Origin: Eilatimonas milleporae
Lineage (GTDB): Bacteria; Pseudomonadota; Alphaproteobacteria; Sphingomonadales; Kordiimonadaceae
DNA length: 64,000 nucleotides
Direction of reading: 5' to 3'
Assembly (NCBI RefSeq): GCF_003688555.1
Contig: NZ_REFR01000016.1
Location: 124,001 to 188,000 of the forward strand
Position 1 is the stretch's first letter. Each line of letters begins with the position of its first letter. A model generated the notes under the pieces. The model did not search any database. It was not told the origin of the DNA and saw only the letters and a list, made by a program, of their open reading frames with translations. Below, one piece after another: positions 63,108 through 64,000 of the stretch. The position numbers and the translations under genes were made by a program.

Positions 63108-64000
63108 ATGGCAGTCATGGACAGAAAAGCACTGAATGCGGCATATGTGGCCGGCGCCGGAAGGGGCGTGACTGGCCTGGCCGGAAATAATGCGGGTGAA
63201 GAGACGGGACGCGGCCACATTGGATGTGCGTTGCCCCGTATGCTTCGGGAAGCGCGCGAGCACAAAGGCGTTTCCATCGTCACTATCGCCAAGGATACAT
63301 GCATAAGACGCTGTTTCCTGGAGGCATTGGAGGCCGGTGCTTACGAGCGCCTGCCCGAGCGGGCGTTCGCTCTTGGTTTCGTCCGGTCCTACGCTCAGGC
63401 CCTTGGTGTGAATGTCGAGCGCGCCGTTGCGGCCTACAAGGCGGAAACGGCCGATATGGTCCCCGAGGAAACATCCGCTGTCGCACAGGCGGTCCTGAGT
63501 GAACGATCATCCCGCAGGCGCTGGTCATTTTGGCTGTCTTCGGTCATCGGGGTGTTTGCCGTGACGGCAGCTTGGCTTGCCTCGCCCATGGAATCCGGAC
63601 CATCACCCCTCAGCGATGTGTTGGAAGACATGGCAATGCTTGCCGCCGTACAGCAGCAGACCGGTGATGTTTCCGCCGCCGGCAAGGCGCCGGCCCTGTT
63701 TCCCGCCGCGCATGCCAGTGCCGACATCAGCGCCAGTGAGGCGCTTTTCCATCTTTCCCTGACGGCAATCGATGATACCTGGTTGCGTCTGACCCGGGAG
63801 GACGGCTCCGAATTGTGGTCCGGTATTTTGCCGGCTGGCGACAGTTTTGCTCCCCATGTGGAAGAGCTGCTGTTTCTGTCCACAACAAATGCCGGACAAC
63901 TGCACGTCAGTGTTGATGGCGTCTCCACCGGCCCGCTTGGCCTTGAAGGTGCCATTGTGACCGATATGCGTCTTGACGGGCAGGGTTTGGTCGGACGGCT
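63108..64000 (+). CDS. rodZ: RodZ-like protein, 3' end beyond window
   Basis: At least 297 codons are visible. Residues about 45-115 form a HTH_25 domain (LREAREHKGVSIVTIAKDTC, LEALEAGAYERLPERAFALGF, VRSYAQALGV), followed by a single transmembrane helix (about 145-160, FWLSSVIGVFAVTAAWLAS). A periplasmic DUF4115-like domain comes next (AIDDTWLRLTREDGSELWSG, LLFLSTTNAGQLHVSVDG). RodZ links MreB to the wall-elongation machinery. The first 40 residues are atypical and glycine-rich, so a downstream start such as Met45 (MLREAREHKG) is possible. Confidence 0.85.
   Translation, partial: MAVMDRKALNAAYVAGAGRGVTGLAGNNAGEETGRGHIGCALPRMLREAREHKGVSIVTIAKDTCIRRCFLEALEAGAYERLPERAFALGFVRSYAQALGVNVERAVAAYKAETADMVPEETSAVAQAVLSERSSRRRWSFWLSSVIGVFAVTAAWLASPMESGPSPLSDVLEDMAMLAAVQQQTGDVSAAGKAPALFPAAHASADISASEALFHLSLTAIDDTWLRLTREDGSELWSGILPAGDSFAPHVEELLFLSTTNAGQLHVSVDGVSTGPLGLEGAIVTDMRLDGQGLVGR

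Noticed and set aside
1-64000. CRISPR arrays and insertion sequences
   Set aside because: No regularly spaced repeat series and no transposase-like frame were seen anywhere in the window.

Overview
The window looks like a chromosomal segment of an alphaproteobacterium. Support comes from gene orders and families common in that class: yacG–RNase E/G–maf–infA–phosphatase–UPF0262–hisD–hisG–DUF2948–murA, DUF2794, DUF1178, short-form HisG, an NDUFAF5-like methyltransferase and the 49-aa membrane protein upstream of xerD. I cannot fix the order; Rhodospirillales- or Kordiimonadales-like groups are guesses. Most of the window is GC-rich housekeeping sequence. Two stretches stand out as AT-richer: about 9.7-10.8 kb and about 12.2-20 kb. 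|| Layout. 1-9.7 kb: a minus-strand housekeeping block for RNA turnover, translation initiation, histidine and peptidoglycan synthesis, and dCTP deamination. 9.8-10.5 kb: an AT-rich Stf0-type sulfotransferase gene split by a frameshift that lies exactly on an A AAA AAG heptamer. 10.8-23.2 kb: a tRNA-Thr(GGT) gene followed by an integrated mobilizable element. The element carries a chimeric recombinase without a catalytic domain, a two-gene operon (SF1 helicase-like ATPase plus a giant nuclease-like/NACHT/helical-repeat STAND protein), an ArdA antirestriction gene, a ParDE toxin-antitoxin pair, a relaxase and a MobC-like gene. 23.3-27.6 kb: a degenerate NtrC-type regulator with a textbook sigma-54 promoter and tandem enhancer-like dyads, then DUF2794 and two tandem GIN-domain (DUF2807) exported proteins. 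28-33.5 kb: a GST-like protein and a four-gene Gld-like ABC-2 transporter cluster. 33.7-46.9 kb: htpG, a CorC/HlyC protein, aroKB, a large unknown exported protein, xerD, accA and nrdAB. 47-64 kb: a structured intergenic region, secA, argJ, mutT, an NDUFAF5-like methyltransferase, comF, grxC, a nitrilase-family amidase, DUF1178, ubiG, lysC, a nitronate monooxygenase-like gene, ptsP and a truncated rodZ. || How it fits together. The housekeeping genes form translationally coupled operons with ATGA, TGATG or TAATG junctions. The most likely undescribed system is the helicase + nuclease-like STAND operon at 12.6-20.0 kb. It has defence architecture, sits on a mobile element and lies next to an anti-restriction gene and a toxin-antitoxin pair. 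Its function is inferred, not shown. The second notable item is the regulatory module at 23.37-25.2 kb: a perfect sigma-54 promoter drives a regulator that has lost the parts needed to activate sigma-54.
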